Shown here: positions 19,014 to 28,495 of the stretch, in pieces
Position numbering within the stretch: position 1 is the stretch's first letter
How the letters are laid out: the number at the start of each line of letters is the position of its first letter
From: an uncultured Gammaproteobacteria bacterium
GTDB lineage: Bacteria > Pseudomonadota > Gammaproteobacteria > Pseudomonadales > Porticoccaceae
Assembly: GCA_913058345.1 (NCBI GenBank)
Contig: CAJXQR010000003.1
Location: 290,993 to 354,992, forward strand
Reading direction: 5' to 3'
DNA: 64,000 bases
Program-made: the position numbers and the translations under genes
Notes under the pieces: model-generated
Told to the model about the DNA's origin: nothing
What the model saw: only the letters and a program-made list of their open reading frames with translations
Database searches by the model: none

Positions 19014-19835
19014 TTATTTTCCTGAGAAACGGGGTGCTCTTTTTTGCAGAAAGTGAGAAACGCCTTCTTTAAAATCGTCACTGGCAATACTGGCTTTCAT
19101 TTCGCTGTGCGCCATCTTCAGGGCTGTATCGAGGTCCTGAAACAGGGACTCCCACAACTGCTGTTTAATAACCCGCATGGAGCGGGGCGAGTTGTTATTG
19201 GCCATGTCGTGAGCGATTGCCATCGCGTTGTCGAGGAAGTCTTCCTGGGGCAGTACACGATTAACGACACCGAGCGTTTTCGCTTCGGTGCCGTCGAAAA
19301 CACGACCCGTCAGCCAGACATCCATTGCGTTGCCAAAACCGGCGATGCGAGGCAGTAGCCAGGCGCCACCATATTCAGTGATTAATCCGCGCTTGACGAA
19401 GGCCGAGGTAAACTTGGCCTCGGCAGCGGCAATGCGCATATCGCAAAACAAAGTGAGTACCAGACTGATACCGGCACAGGGGCCATTAATGGCGGCAATA
19501 ATGGGTTTTGGCACCGCGGGAAAGTAGGAGTAGGGCTGCTTGAAATCGGGGCGCACATCTTGCGGTGTGGGCTTGGGTTGCTCGGCTTTATCAGCCTTTT
19601 TACCGCCGCCGTCACTCAAATCCTGCAGCACACTCATGTCCGCACCGGCAGAAAACCCCCGGCCTGCACCGGTGATGACAATAACATTCACAGCGTCATC
19701 GGCGGCGGCAGTCATTACCGCATCCTGAATTTCTTCAGCCATACGGGTGGTCCAGGCGTTGAGTTTGTCGGGCCGGTTGAGCGTAATGACAGCAACTTTT
19801 TCGTCCACACGATAAAGTGTTTCTCGGTATCGCAT
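19014..19835 (-). CDS. Enoyl-CoA hydratase/isomerase family protein (crotonase)
   Basis: A 273-residue crotonase-fold enzyme. The two oxyanion-hole segments are seen: GAGRGFSAGADMS (about 56-68) and INGPCAGISLVLTLFCDMRIA (about 114-134), followed by FTSAFVKRGLITEYGGAWLLPR, where a catalytic glutamate is expected. A charged insertion (SDGGGKKADKAEQPKPT) after the first oxyanion loop is somewhat unusual. It probably acts in fatty-acid or aromatic acyl-CoA degradation. The specific reaction (hydration, isomerisation or other) cannot be read. Confidence 0.85.
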   Translation of the reverse strand: MRYRETLYRVDEKVAVITLNRPDKLNAWTTRMAEEIQDAVMTAAADDAVNVIVITGAGRGFSAGADMSVLQDLSDGGGKKADKAEQPKPTPQDVRPDFKQPYSYFPAVPKPIIAAINGPCAGISLVLTLFCDMRIAAAEAKFTSAFVKRGLITEYGGAWLLPRIAGFGNAMDVWLTGRVFDGTEAKTLGVVNRVLPQEDFLDNAMAIAHDMANNNSPRSMRVIKQQLWESLFQDLDTALKMAHSEMKASIASDDFKEGVSHFLQKRAPRFSGK

Positions 19836-19905
19836 TGGTTGACTCCTAAATTTATCCCTACAGGGGACTTATTATTAGCGTTATTTTTAGCAGTTTTACT
19901 GAGCT

Positions 19906-20829
19906 TTAATCCATGTCGGCAAAAGCTTTTATTAGTTGAAATCCAATAGCCATGGGTGGGGGTAACAACACGCCCTGATCGGTGTCACCATTTAGCACAT
20001 CGCGCAGTACGCTGCGGGATACCCAACGGGCCTCTTCCAGCTCGAGACCGTCAATGGTGATTTCTTCGCTTTCAGCTTCGGCGAAGCAACCGATCATTAA
20101 CGACGAAGGCCAGGGCCAGGGCTGGGTTGAGTGGTAGCTCACGTCGCCGATTTGTATACCGGCTTCTTCCATAATTTCACGGCGTACGGCCTCTTCGATA
20201 TTTTCCCCGGGTTCGACAAAACCGGCGAGGCAAGAGTACATGTGCTGGGGGAACATGGCCTGGCGCCCCACCAGGCATTGGTCACCGCGCACGGCGAGCA
20301 TAATGACCACGGGATCAGTGCGGGGAAAGTGCTCTGCATTACAGGTATCGTCGCTGCATTGGCGGCGATACCCGGCATCGCGCATGTCAGTTTTTTGGCC
20401 ACAAACGGCACAAAAACCGTGGCGCGCATTCCAGTCGAGAATGGCTTTGGCAGTGCCGAGTGTGGAGGGGTCGCCGAGAGGTAGTTGCAGGGCAATGGAG
20501 CGCAGGTCCATAAAGCGGCCTACCTGGATAAAAGGTTCACTTTTGTTGGCGTCTTCAAATACAGTGATATCAATGGCGAAGTGGGCAATACCCTCGTCAT
20601 CGTTACCGAGAAAAATTGTCGGTACGCCGCTGGCTATATAATCATCGAGATCGACTGGCGATAACCAGCCAATACCGTCGCGGCGGCGAGTGACGAGTGG
20701 CTGTAGCTTCCACAGGGGGACGACGCGGCTGGCAGGGTTTGCTAATTGGGTGTTCAACCATTCGCTGTTGGTGCGTAAATGGCTGGCTCTATCGAGCGGG
20801 CCGCCAGCAAACGTGTGGACGTCAGACAT
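19906..20829 (-). CDS. nudC: NAD(+) diphosphatase (Nudix, NADH pyrophosphatase / RNA deNADding enzyme)
   Basis: 307 residues from the ATG at complement 20827-20829, which has an AAGGA ribosome binding site; the longer frame up to 20916 is unlikely. The zinc ribbon has four cysteines (C140, C143, C158, C163). The Nudix box GFVEPGEN..REIMEEAGI (203-225) is intact, and the NudC-specific STQPWPWPSSLM follows it. NudC hydrolyses NAD(H) to NMN(H) and AMP and removes NAD caps from RNA. It lies 67 bases downstream of the MBL-fold gene on the same strand. Confidence 0.93.
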   Translation of the reverse strand: MSDVHTFAGGPLDRASHLRTNSEWLNTQLANPASRVVPLWKLQPLVTRRRDGIGWLSPVDLDDYIASGVPTIFLGNDDEGIAHFAIDITVFEDANKSEPFIQVGRFMDLRSIALQLPLGDPSTLGTAKAILDWNARHGFCAVCGQKTDMRDAGYRRQCSDDTCNAEHFPRTDPVVIMLAVRGDQCLVGRQAMFPQHMYSCLAGFVEPGENIEEAVRREIMEEAGIQIGDVSYHSTQPWPWPSSLMIGCFAEAESEEITIDGLELEEARWVSRSVLRDVLNGDTDQGVLLPPPMAIGFQLIKAFADMD

Positions 20830-20896
20830 GGTTTTTCCTTTTTTTATCAATTGCTTAAGCGTTATATGTAATGTCAGATATATTAAGGGTAAGGTC

Positions 20897-21544
20897 TTAC
20901 ATACGGTCGGAGACAAAGCCGTTGGTCTGGCGCTCCTGGCCGAATGTTGACATGGGACCGTGGCCGGGAATAAAGCTCACATCATTGCCCAGGGGCCAGA
21001 GTTTTTCTCGAATGGAACGAATTAGGGTGTCAAAGTCACCCTTAGGAAAATCGGTGCGGCCAATGGAACCTTGAAAGAGCACATCGCCGACAATCGCCAG
21101 ACGCTCTTTGGGATCGAAGAAAACCAGATGTCCAGGCGTGTGCCCTGGGCAATGAATCACCTCGAGGGTTTGATTACCTACAGTGAGAGTGTCGCCATCG
21201 TCGAGCCAGCGGTCAGGAGTGAAGGAGCGGTAGGTCTGCGCGTCGCCCAGGCCGAACATTTTGCCTTGCTCGGGAAGATTGTCGATCCAGAATTTTTCCT
21301 CTTTGTGAGGGCCTTCAATAGGGATGTTTTTTTGCTCCGCTAAATCGGCTACACCACCGGCATGGTCCATATGGGCGTGGGTAACGAGTATTTTTTCAAG
21401 CGTCACGCCATTGGTGGCAATGGCTTGCTCAATGCGTTCGAGGTCGCCACCCGGATCGACAACGGCGCCGCGTCGGGTCTCCTCACACCACATCAGGGTG
21501 CAATTTTGTTGAAAGGGCGTGACGGGAATGATGGTGAACTTCAT
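20897..21544 (-). CDS. MBL-fold metallo-hydrolase (YcbL/glyoxalase II-like)
   Basis: A 215-residue metallo-beta-lactamase-fold hydrolase. The metal site HAHMDH is at 56-61, with further ligands in the HCPGHTPGH and FIPGHGP segments. Compact proteins of this type (YcbL, GloB2) hydrolyse S-lactoylglutathione or similar thioesters; persulfide dioxygenases share the fold but have a different spacing. It is probably co-transcribed with nudC. The substrate is inferred from family resemblance only. Confidence 0.85.
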   Translation of the reverse strand: MKFTIIPVTPFQQNCTLMWCEETRRGAVVDPGGDLERIEQAIATNGVTLEKILVTHAHMDHAGGVADLAEQKNIPIEGPHKEEKFWIDNLPEQGKMFGLGDAQTYRSFTPDRWLDDGDTLTVGNQTLEVIHCPGHTPGHLVFFDPKERLAIVGDVLFQGSIGRTDFPKGDFDTLIRSIREKLWPLGNDVSFIPGHGPMSTFGQERQTNGFVSDRM

Positions 21545-21697
21545 GAGTTTTTCCGTGTAAAAGCAAAAGTGAATTAAGCGGCTATGTCCCAGGGGCTGTC
21601 GACAAGGTTTGTGTGGTTCCGCTATGAGTCACACAATAATGCCATTTTTGTCGGGTTGTATTCTATGGCCCTGTCGGATTGATCAGGGACGAGTGCG

Positions 21698-22582
21698 TCA
21701 GGGTGTAGGTGCAAAAGCGTGCAGTGCACGAGAGTCGTAGCCGGGTTCGCCATCGGGGCGCAAAGCCTGAAGGCAGATATGGTTGGCACCATTTCGCCAG
21801 TGGGCTTCCAGGCGCTTTTGAATGGTCGCTTCATCACCCCAGGCAACAATGGCATCGACCAGGCGGTCACTGCCACCGTGTTCAAAGTCATCGGCAGTGA
21901 AGCCGAGGGTGAGCAGGTTATTGCGGTAGTTTTCAAGGCCCAGGTACAGAGCCATAAATTTGCGCGCGATCGCTCGAGCCTCGCTGGGGTCTTTTACCAG
22001 CAAGACTTTTTGCTCCGGGGCGAGGAATTTATTGGGGCCGATAATTGTGCGGGCACGGGCGGTGTGCTCGGGAGTCACGAAGTAAGGGTGAGCGCCATCG
22101 CTGGCGCTACTGGCCAGGCCGAGCATTTTTTCACGCAGTGCCGCTAGCACTAGCATTCCCTGTTTTGGCGGTGGGGGTGCGGTGTACATGGCTGCGTTCA
22201 TAGCCTCAAGATAAGCGCGCATCGTGCTAACGGGCTTGCCGTAATCGTGGCTACGAATAGCGCTAACCAGTTCTCTATGGGAGACACCGAGACCGAGAAT
22301 TAAGCGTCCGCCACTGAGTTCGTCAATGGCGTTGCGCGCGGAGGCCATGGCCATGGGATCGCGGGCGTAAACATTGGCGATGCCAGTCGCGAGGTAGAGC
22401 TTTTCGGTTTTACCGGCTAGCAGGGTGAGAGTGACAAAGGGGTCGCGGCCAAAAGCCTCGGGTACCCACAGGGTGGAATAGCCGAGTTGTTCGACAGTCT
22501 GGGCGAGTTCAATACATTGTTTGTAGTCACAGGCATCGAGGAAACCCCAGACCCCAAGTTTGCCAACTTCAGACGCTTTCAT
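21698..22582 (-). CDS. LLM-class (luciferase-like) flavin/F420-dependent oxidoreductase
   Basis: 294 residues from the ATG at complement 22580-22582 (MKASEVGKLGVWGFLDACDYK); the frame is open to 22750, but that extension is not family-like. The fold is a luciferase-like TIM barrel. Motifs are LGYSTLWVPEAFGRDPF, LATGIANVYARDPMAMA and GRLILGLGVSHRELV, typical of the TIGR03620-like subgroup annotated as F420-dependent. Some relatives use FMN instead, so the cofactor is uncertain. It diverges from a deazaflavin-type nitroreductase gene 190 bases away, which strengthens an F420 link. Confidence 0.82.
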   Translation of the reverse strand: MKASEVGKLGVWGFLDACDYKQCIELAQTVEQLGYSTLWVPEAFGRDPFVTLTLLAGKTEKLYLATGIANVYARDPMAMASARNAIDELSGGRLILGLGVSHRELVSAIRSHDYGKPVSTMRAYLEAMNAAMYTAPPPPKQGMLVLAALREKMLGLASSASDGAHPYFVTPEHTARARTIIGPNKFLAPEQKVLLVKDPSEARAIARKFMALYLGLENYRNNLLTLGFTADDFEHGGSDRLVDAIVAWGDEATIQKRLEAHWRNGANHICLQALRPDGEPGYDSRALHAFAPTP

Positions 22583-22773
22583 GATGGGTGATTTCTCTGT
22601 GTTTTTATTTGGCACCCAGTCTACCCTTTGCCAATCGCCGATTTCAACGGTTCTCGGGTTGCTGAAGCACCCACTAAAGACAAAGAGAGTGTTGAGATGA
22701 GAGTGTTTCCTTTGGCGTAGCTCACTGGAGTAGACTGGGGAAAACGACATTCACAACTTTTGAGACTACAGCA

Positions 22774-23232
22774 ATGATCAATATCAAGACGGCCAGCTCT
22801 GAGCAAATGGGCAAACTGCTACCTTATCTTAAAGTCTTTTCTTCTTTGAACGAGAAGGTTTATCGCCTCACGAATGGGCGAGTTCTCGGTAAGTTGGGTG
22901 GCCATGATATTTGTCTGGTGACCATGACCGGAGCAAAGTCAGGGAAACAACGGGTGATTCCGCTGATGCACGTACCCTACAAAGACGGGGTGATTATTGT
23001 TGCATCGCAGGGGGGAGCCCCGAAAAACCCAGTCTGGTTCAATAATTTGGTGGCCAACCCCAATATCGACGTGCAGTACAAAGCGAAGAAAATGCAATTG
23101 CGAGCGCGTCGTGCCGATGCTGAAGAAAAGGCCAGGGTATGGCCTGTCTGTTGTGAGTACTACCCCGATTACGACATTTATCAAAAACGTACCGGGCGTG
23201 ACATCCCCGTATTTATTTGTGAGCCCCGCTAG
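22774..23232 (+). CDS. Nitroreductase/deazaflavin-dependent oxidoreductase (DDN family)
   Basis: A 152-residue split-barrel protein. The central region VTMTGAKSGKQRVIPLMHVPYKDG and SQGGAPKNPVWFNNLVANP is the core of the DDN/F420H2-dependent family; the C-terminal YYPDYDIYQKRTGRDIPVFICEP is also typical. Actinobacterial members reduce quinones or nitroimidazoles with F420H2; proteobacterial members are little studied. It diverges from the LLM oxidoreductase gene. Confidence 0.85.
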   Translation: MINIKTASSEQMGKLLPYLKVFSSLNEKVYRLTNGRVLGKLGGHDICLVTMTGAKSGKQRVIPLMHVPYKDGVIIVASQGGAPKNPVWFNNLVANPNIDVQYKAKKMQLRARRADAEEKARVWPVCCEYYPDYDIYQKRTGRDIPVFICEPR

Positions 23233-23362
23233 CTAATATTGGCTAGCTGATAGTTGAATTCGAATAAGCCAGCGTCTTATTAGGGTAGGAGAGGAAGCCA
23301 GCGAATCGTGTCTTTATTTTTAAAGGGTTGGATAAGGGTTTTTACAGGATAAAAAGACCTTC

Positions 23363-23680
23363 CTAGTAATCGTCGCTGCTAAACACAGACTCGGGCTCGA
23401 TATCTCTGAGAGGATCATCTGCTGGGGCCATGGTAAAGGTTTTATCGGGGTCGGCGCTATCTTCCGTCGTCAGCTCGTAGGGGGCACTCCAGTCCTCCGG
23501 CGGCTGTGCGGGTAGCACCAACATTTGGTACCAGGTGTCGTAGTCGAACTCGCCAATCTCACCGTCGGCATATTGAATATCTATGCAATCCCCTTCTTCG
23601 TCCAGAGCGACAACTTCAAAGATTTGGTTTTCTTCAATGTCCTGATACCAGGCGCCAATAACCGGTAATTTCCTGCTCAT
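23363..23680 (-). CDS. Small acidic conserved protein (DUF6763-like)
   Basis: A 105-residue, very acidic protein beginning MSRKLPVIGAWYQDIEENQIFEVVALDEEGDCIDI. Its central part repeats short strand-forming segments (DIQYADGEIGEFDYDTWYQ) and PPEDWSAPYEL. It resembles a small conserved gammaproteobacterial family that I recall as DUF6763, with no known function. No signal peptide or membrane segment is seen. It appears monocistronic. Confidence 0.65.
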   Translation of the reverse strand: MSRKLPVIGAWYQDIEENQIFEVVALDEEGDCIDIQYADGEIGEFDYDTWYQMLVLPAQPPEDWSAPYELTTEDSADPDKTFTMAPADDPLRDIEPESVFSSDDY

Positions 23681-23976
23681 TTATCCTCTCCTGTGTGCGA
23701 TGAGTCAAAGATAGCACTGCCAAAACTTCATGACATCCGTATTTCAAACGGCGTAAACACTGCTATTTTAGGGTGGAATGAATAGAGACGCGGCCCCATT
23801 GTATGTAACTCGCTGATATGTATAAACATGTTTGAAATCGAATACGTCTCATTAATTGCTACCGGGAATATCAGCAAAACTGTACATGCACTATTTGTCT
23901 AATACATTATGTTGAGGGAAAGCCATTGACAATGATTGGCAGCGTTTCTATTGTCCGGGCCATTACTTAACAATGG

Positions 23977-24999
23977 ATGATGATAATGGCCCCAGGCCCT
24001 TTGATGCTCGATCTGGAGGGCACAGCTCTCAACAATGGCGAACGTGACTTGCTGACACAAAGCCCGGTTGGCGGCGTGATTTTTTTCGCACGTAATATCA
24101 CATCGAAAACGCAATTTATGGATTTGACGGCGGAAGTGTCTGCTCTGCGCCCCGACTTACTGCTGGCGATAGATCAGGAGGGCGGACGCGTGCAACGCTT
24201 GCGCGAGGGTTACACAATATTGCCGCCGATGCAGCGCTTGGGCTCTCTGATTACCGATGAAAGTGCGCAGGGTGCCGAGCTTTTGCACGATGCCGGGTGG
24301 CTACTGGCCGTTGAGATGATCGCTAGTGGTCTCGACTTCAGTTTCGCTCCCGTGCTCGACCTCGATAGTCGTTATTGTGAGGTGATTGCCAACCGTTCCT
24401 TTTCCTCCAACCCCGATATTGCCAGTGCTGCAGCGGGCTATTTTATCGACGGTATGGCCGAGGCGGGAATGGCGGCCACGGGTAAACACTTTCCCGGTCA
24501 CGGTGGTGTCACGGCAGATAGCCATTTAGAGATACCCTATGATTTGCGCAACCTGGTAGAACTTCAGGCTCGGGATCTTCTTCCCTTCAAAAAACTTGGC
24601 TCTAAACTGCAGGGAATTATGCCGGCGCATATCGTCTTTCCCAAGATTGATAGCAAGGCCGTCGGTTTTTCGTCGTACTGGCTACAGAAGATATTGCGCA
24701 AGGAGTTGTCTTTTGACGGTGTTATTTTTAGCGACGATTTGTCGATGAAGGGCGCAGATCAGCTGGGTTCTTACGCGGAGAAAGCTGAGGCTGCATTACG
24801 TGCCGGCTGCGACATGGTGTTGGTGTGTAATAATCGCCAGGGTGCACTGGAGGTGCTCGATTTTCTTCAGAGCAGTGCAGAGTCTTTTACATCGCGCCGC
24901 TTGCCCTCAATGAAGGCACAAAAACATTGGTGCTGGGCTGAACTGCTAGAAAATTCGCGTTGGTTGACAACACGAGACGCGCTGGCTGCATTAAAGTGA
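23977..24999 (+). CDS. nagZ: Beta-N-acetylhexosaminidase (peptidoglycan recycling)
   Basis: A 340-residue glycoside hydrolase family 3 enzyme. Motifs are AIDQEGGRVQRL, FAPVLDLD, the catalytic His/Asp loop KHFPGHGGVTADSHLE and the nucleophile segment FSDDLSMKGA. NagZ removes N-acetylglucosamine from cytoplasmic anhydro-muropeptides. Several in-frame ATGs lie at the start (23977, 23980, 23986); the one at 23986 gives MAPGPLMLDLEG, closest to E. coli. The C-terminus has a short basic tail. No neighbouring gene of muropeptide recycling is seen. Confidence 0.92.
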   Translation: MMIMAPGPLMLDLEGTALNNGERDLLTQSPVGGVIFFARNITSKTQFMDLTAEVSALRPDLLLAIDQEGGRVQRLREGYTILPPMQRLGSLITDESAQGAELLHDAGWLLAVEMIASGLDFSFAPVLDLDSRYCEVIANRSFSSNPDIASAAAGYFIDGMAEAGMAATGKHFPGHGGVTADSHLEIPYDLRNLVELQARDLLPFKKLGSKLQGIMPAHIVFPKIDSKAVGFSSYWLQKILRKELSFDGVIFSDDLSMKGADQLGSYAEKAEAALRAGCDMVLVCNNRQGALEVLDFLQSSAESFTSRRLPSMKAQKHWCWAELLENSRWLTTRDALAALK

Positions 25000-25077
25000 T
25001 TTTGCAAAGTAATTCGTCCACCTTGGATTATTAATAGTAAACAGGTGTGGTTAATGGCTGATATATTGAGGTAATAA

Positions 25078-26193
25078 ATGTTTCAAGAGTTCGAAGGTTG
25101 GTTGATAGCAGTGACAGGCACCGAATCAACCTGGTGGTTTCAAGTTTTTCTGGTGGTTTTTGGCTCGTTGTTGTTGGGTTACATTGCCAGTCGATTTTTT
25201 AATCGTCTTTCCTCTCATGCCGCCGTGACAAAAACGCTGTGGGATGACGCTCTGGTTGAAGCAGCACGTAAACCGTTTGTCTGGTTGATTTGGGTGTTGG
25301 GCGTCAATGTCGCGGCGGGTATAGCCGCCAGAGCGGTCGATTCAGCCTGGGTGGAGTTAATTGAACCCGTTAATCGCGTGGCGGTTATTTTACTACTGAC
25401 GGTGTTCTTATTGGATTTCGTTAAACGCGCAGAACGTAATCTCGTCGATCCCGCTTATTTAAATGAACCCCTAGACACCACCACTGTTCGAGCAATCGGT
25501 AAATTGCTGCGAGCCTCTATTATCATTTCCGCCGTGTTAATCGTCATGCAAATGTTTGGACTTAGCATTTCCGGTGTGTTGGCTTTTGGTGGTATTGGTG
25601 GTTTAGCCGTCGGTTTTGCAGCCAAAGATTTGCTGTCTAATTTCTTTGGCGGGTTGATGATTTATCTCGATCGCCCCTTTTCAGTGGGCGACTGGATTCG
25701 TTCCCCCGATAAAGAAATTGAAGGAACGGTTGAAGATATCGGTTGGCGTTTAACGCGTATTCGCACCTTTGACAGGCGACCGTTGTATATTCCGAATGGT
25801 ATTTTTGCCACGATTTCCGTTGAGAACCCCTCGCGTATGCTCAATCGTAGAATCTACGAAACCATTGGTTTACGTTATGACGATATCAGCAAGATGGGAG
25901 CCATTGTTAATGATGTTGAGTCGATGTTAAAAAACCATCCTGAAATTGATACTACGCAAACACTGATGGTGAATTTTAATAGTTTTGCTGCAAGCTCGGT
26001 AGATTTCTTTATTTACACTATGACTAAAACCACCAATTGGGCGAAGTATCACGCGGTCAAACAGGAAGTGCTTTTGAAAATCGCCGATATCATCGCCAGC
26101 CACAAAGCAGAAATTGCCTTCCCCACATCAACGTTGCACATTGCGGATGATTCGGAGGGTTTTGTTGTCCCCCGTGTTAATACACAAGAATAG
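25078..26193 (+). CDS. Small-conductance mechanosensitive channel, MscS family
   Basis: A 371-residue inner-membrane protein with an N-terminal helix and two or three further helices, then the conserved pore helix region LAFGGIGGLAVGFAAKDLLSNFFGGLMIYLDRPF, in part the MscS TM3 signature, followed by the beta domain motif PFSVGDWI and a C-terminal alpha/beta domain. It would open under membrane tension to release solutes on osmotic downshift. The long N-terminal part is more like YbdG than like E. coli MscS. It is transcribed between nagZ and the MTIP gene. Confidence 0.88.
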   Translation: MFQEFEGWLIAVTGTESTWWFQVFLVVFGSLLLGYIASRFFNRLSSHAAVTKTLWDDALVEAARKPFVWLIWVLGVNVAAGIAARAVDSAWVELIEPVNRVAVILLLTVFLLDFVKRAERNLVDPAYLNEPLDTTTVRAIGKLLRASIIISAVLIVMQMFGLSISGVLAFGGIGGLAVGFAAKDLLSNFFGGLMIYLDRPFSVGDWIRSPDKEIEGTVEDIGWRLTRIRTFDRRPLYIPNGIFATISVENPSRMLNRRIYETIGLRYDDISKMGAIVNDVESMLKNHPEIDTTQTLMVNFNSFAASSVDFFIYTMTKTTNWAKYHAVKQEVLLKIADIIASHKAEIAFPTSTLHIADDSEGFVVPRVNTQE

Positions 26194-26239
26194 CGTATCG
26201 CCAATAAGCCGTAATGAACACAATTAATAGGTGAGTACT

Positions 26240-27004
26240 ATGAGCATCAAACCCGCCATCATTGCCGGCAGTGGTTTGCTGTCTATGCCGAACCTGGTTA
26301 TCGATGAAGCACTACTTGTGAATACACAGTGGGGGCAGCCTTCAGGGCCTGTGTATAAAGGGCGTCTACAGGGTGTCGACGTGCTATTTATGGCACGTCA
26401 CGGTGACGCTCACACCATTCCTCCTCATAAAGTGAACTACCGAGCCAATATTGGCGCACTGAAGAAAGAGGGGGCAACCCATGTGCTGGCTTATAACGCC
26501 GTGGGTGGCATTGGTGCCGATTGTGAAACGGGTAAATTTGTCGTGGCCGATCAAATTATTGACTATACCTGGGGTCGTGAGCATACCTATTACGATGGCA
26601 CAGAAGAGGACCTTGAACATATCGAGTTTACCTCACCCTACAATGAAGCTTTACGACAAGTGCTGATTAGTGCAGCTGCAAGCGCCGGGGTGACTGTTGT
26701 CAACCAGGGCGTTTATGGTGCAACACAGGGGCCGCGCCTGGAATCTGGTGCCGAAATAAAAAGAATGGAACGCGATGGCTGCGATATTGTTGGCATGACG
26801 GGTATGCCCGAAGTGGCTTTGGCGCGAGAGAAAACTTTGCCCTATGCCAGCCTGTCGCTGGTAGTAAATGCTGCGGCAGGTAAGACCAGTGGACCAATCG
26901 CGATGGCCGACATAGAACAAATATTGGCCGAACGCATTCCCGTTGTCTGTGACATTCTCAGTCGTGCCTGTGTACTTGTTAGCAAACAAATGCACGTCAA
27001 TTGA
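26240..27004 (+). CDS. S-methyl-5'-thioinosine phosphorylase (MTAP/PNP family)
   Basis: 254 residues from ATG 26240 (a GTG at 26231 is in frame). It has the MTAP-family layout: N-terminal AIIAGSGL, phosphate-site MARHGDAHTIPPHKVNYRAN, GVYGATQGPRLES, and the purine-site loop DIVGMTGMPEVALARE. The MTGMPE form is that of the Pseudomonas MTIP enzyme, which phosphorolyses methylthioinosine in polyamine/methylthioadenosine salvage, rather than MTA. Its stop codon overlaps the TTG start of yqaA by four bases. Confidence 0.85.
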   Translation: MSIKPAIIAGSGLLSMPNLVIDEALLVNTQWGQPSGPVYKGRLQGVDVLFMARHGDAHTIPPHKVNYRANIGALKKEGATHVLAYNAVGGIGADCETGKFVVADQIIDYTWGREHTYYDGTEEDLEHIEFTSPYNEALRQVLISAAASAGVTVVNQGVYGATQGPRLESGAEIKRMERDGCDIVGMTGMPEVALAREKTLPYASLSLVVNAAAGKTSGPIAMADIEQILAERIPVVCDILSRACVLVSKQMHVN

Positions 27005-27456
27005 TAGGTTTTGTCTCGGCGCTGTCCAGTGAAGAAGGGGGTTTGCTCGGCCTAGCTATCAGTGCTTTTCTCTCGTCAACCTTACTACCCGGTGGATCAG
27101 AGGTGTTACTGATGTGGCTGGTGCAGCAAGGCGAAAGTCGTTTGCTGCTTTTACTCGCTGTTGCCAGTGTTGCCAATACCGCGGGTGGTTTTCTGACTTA
27201 CTGGATGGGCTTTTGGGCAGAAAAAGGCGTCGAGCGACTTCGGCATCGCCCACCACCTTCCAGCACTGTTAGCCATTATATGCGGCGCTGGGGTTACCCT
27301 GCGCTATTGCTGAGCTGGCTACCTGTGGTGGGTGATGGTTTATGTTTTGCCGCAGGGTGGTTACAACTGCGCTGGTTGCCAAGTCTGTTGTTTATTTTTG
27401 TCGGCAAGGCCTTGCGCTACTGGCTACTTATTTATGTTGTCGATTTGTTTCAATGA
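27001..27456 (+). CDS. yqaA: YqaA family inner-membrane protein (DedA/SNARE-associated fold)
   Basis: A 151-residue protein with about four hydrophobic segments. It follows E. coli YqaA closely: SAFLSSTLLPGGSEVLLMWLV, the later LLLSWLPVVGDGLCFAAGWL and the terminal FVGKALRYWLL. The start is TTG 27001 in a TTGA overlap with the previous stop; the first ATG would remove the first helix. The DedA superfamily acts in lipid-carrier flipping and membrane homeostasis; the exact role of YqaA is not known. Confidence 0.85.
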   Translation: MIGFVSALSSEEGGLLGLAISAFLSSTLLPGGSEVLLMWLVQQGESRLLLLLAVASVANTAGGFLTYWMGFWAEKGVERLRHRPPPSSTVSHYMRRWGYPALLLSWLPVVGDGLCFAAGWLQLRWLPSLLFIFVGKALRYWLLIYVVDLFQ

Positions 27457-27473
27457 ATTAATGTTTTGAAATA

Positions 27474-28406
27474 ATGCCCGAAAAGAGAAATAAAATGCGA
27501 AGTATTGGTCGTTATCAGCGGGGTATTTCCCTGCTGTTAAAAGTTTATTGTGTGTTGATTATTGCCATCGGCGCTACGCTCTTTTATTTATACGATAGCT
27601 ACACCTTTGGTGACGAATTTACCACTCCGGGTGCTTTTGTTTATCCCGAAAGTTATGCCCCTGCCTGTGCTGATAAGCTCAGTACAGTAGCCGATCACAT
27701 TCAGCATAATGACGATAACAATCTCCATTTTACTGTCACTACACCGACTAATTATCGCAGTGATTATGCCCACCCCTTGCTCATGGTTTGGGCACCATCG
27801 GGCTTAAGTGAAGGTTTATCAGAGCGCTTTACTGGCCTCACTCGACAGGCTACAGAGGCAGGTTATGTCATCGTGCATACGCGCAGTATCCCTTTGGGTA
27901 TTAAATCTTTAGTGGCTTTAAGCGCGATACCGGCGGCAGTGATTGACGGTTGGTGTATTGACCCCGCCTTGGTTTTTTATACCGGGCACTCCGATGGTGG
28001 CACGGTGTCTAATGCGCTGTCTGTTATACCTGAATCTACCTTCCATCCCAGGGCATTGGCACCCAGTGCCATGGGTATGCAGGGTGAAGACATGGAGGCT
28101 TACGCCTGTCCCAGCCCGACCAGTGTGATGGTGATGCACAATAAAGGTGACGGTCATTTTCCCGATTACGGCAGAGAGGTTATTACCTGGTGGGCTGAGT
28201 GTAATCAATGTTCGGGACAAACAGTGCCCTCTGAATTTAACGCGTGCGTCGAATACACAATGTGCGCGGAGGATATAAAAACGCTATTTTGCGAAGCCGA
28301 GGGCAATCATGCCCATTGGCCGGGACCTGAACACGATCCTATCCGTTTCTTTTCAACTATCGTCGACGCTGCAAAAAAAGACACCCTCCCTTCAATCATC
28401 CGATAA
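27474..28406 (+). CDS. Membrane-anchored alpha/beta hydrolase (LpqC/PHB-depolymerase-like)
   Basis: 310 residues from ATG 27474, or 303 from ATG 27495. An N-terminal hydrophobic helix (about 20-42) would anchor or export the protein. The mature part has the nucleophile elbow GHSDGG, a candidate acid region and a late His in GNHAHWPG. Eight or more cysteines (for example CNQC and NACVEYTMC) suggest disulfides and a periplasmic location. The family includes feruloyl-esterase and polyhydroxybutyrate-depolymerase-like enzymes. The substrate is unknown. It follows yqaA by 17 bases and may belong to the same transcript. Confidence 0.72.
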   Translation: MPEKRNKMRSIGRYQRGISLLLKVYCVLIIAIGATLFYLYDSYTFGDEFTTPGAFVYPESYAPACADKLSTVADHIQHNDDNNLHFTVTTPTNYRSDYAHPLLMVWAPSGLSEGLSERFTGLTRQATEAGYVIVHTRSIPLGIKSLVALSAIPAAVIDGWCIDPALVFYTGHSDGGTVSNALSVIPESTFHPRALAPSAMGMQGEDMEAYACPSPTSVMVMHNKGDGHFPDYGREVITWWAECNQCSGQTVPSEFNACVEYTMCAEDIKTLFCEAEGNHAHWPGPEHDPIRFFSTIVDAAKKDTLPSIIR

Positions 28407-28495
28407 AAAGTACCACTAATTGATGTCTGTCAATGCCAGGTTAAACACATTTTTCTTATGCTTTCACCATTAATTCATACTGAACGGATAATAAC

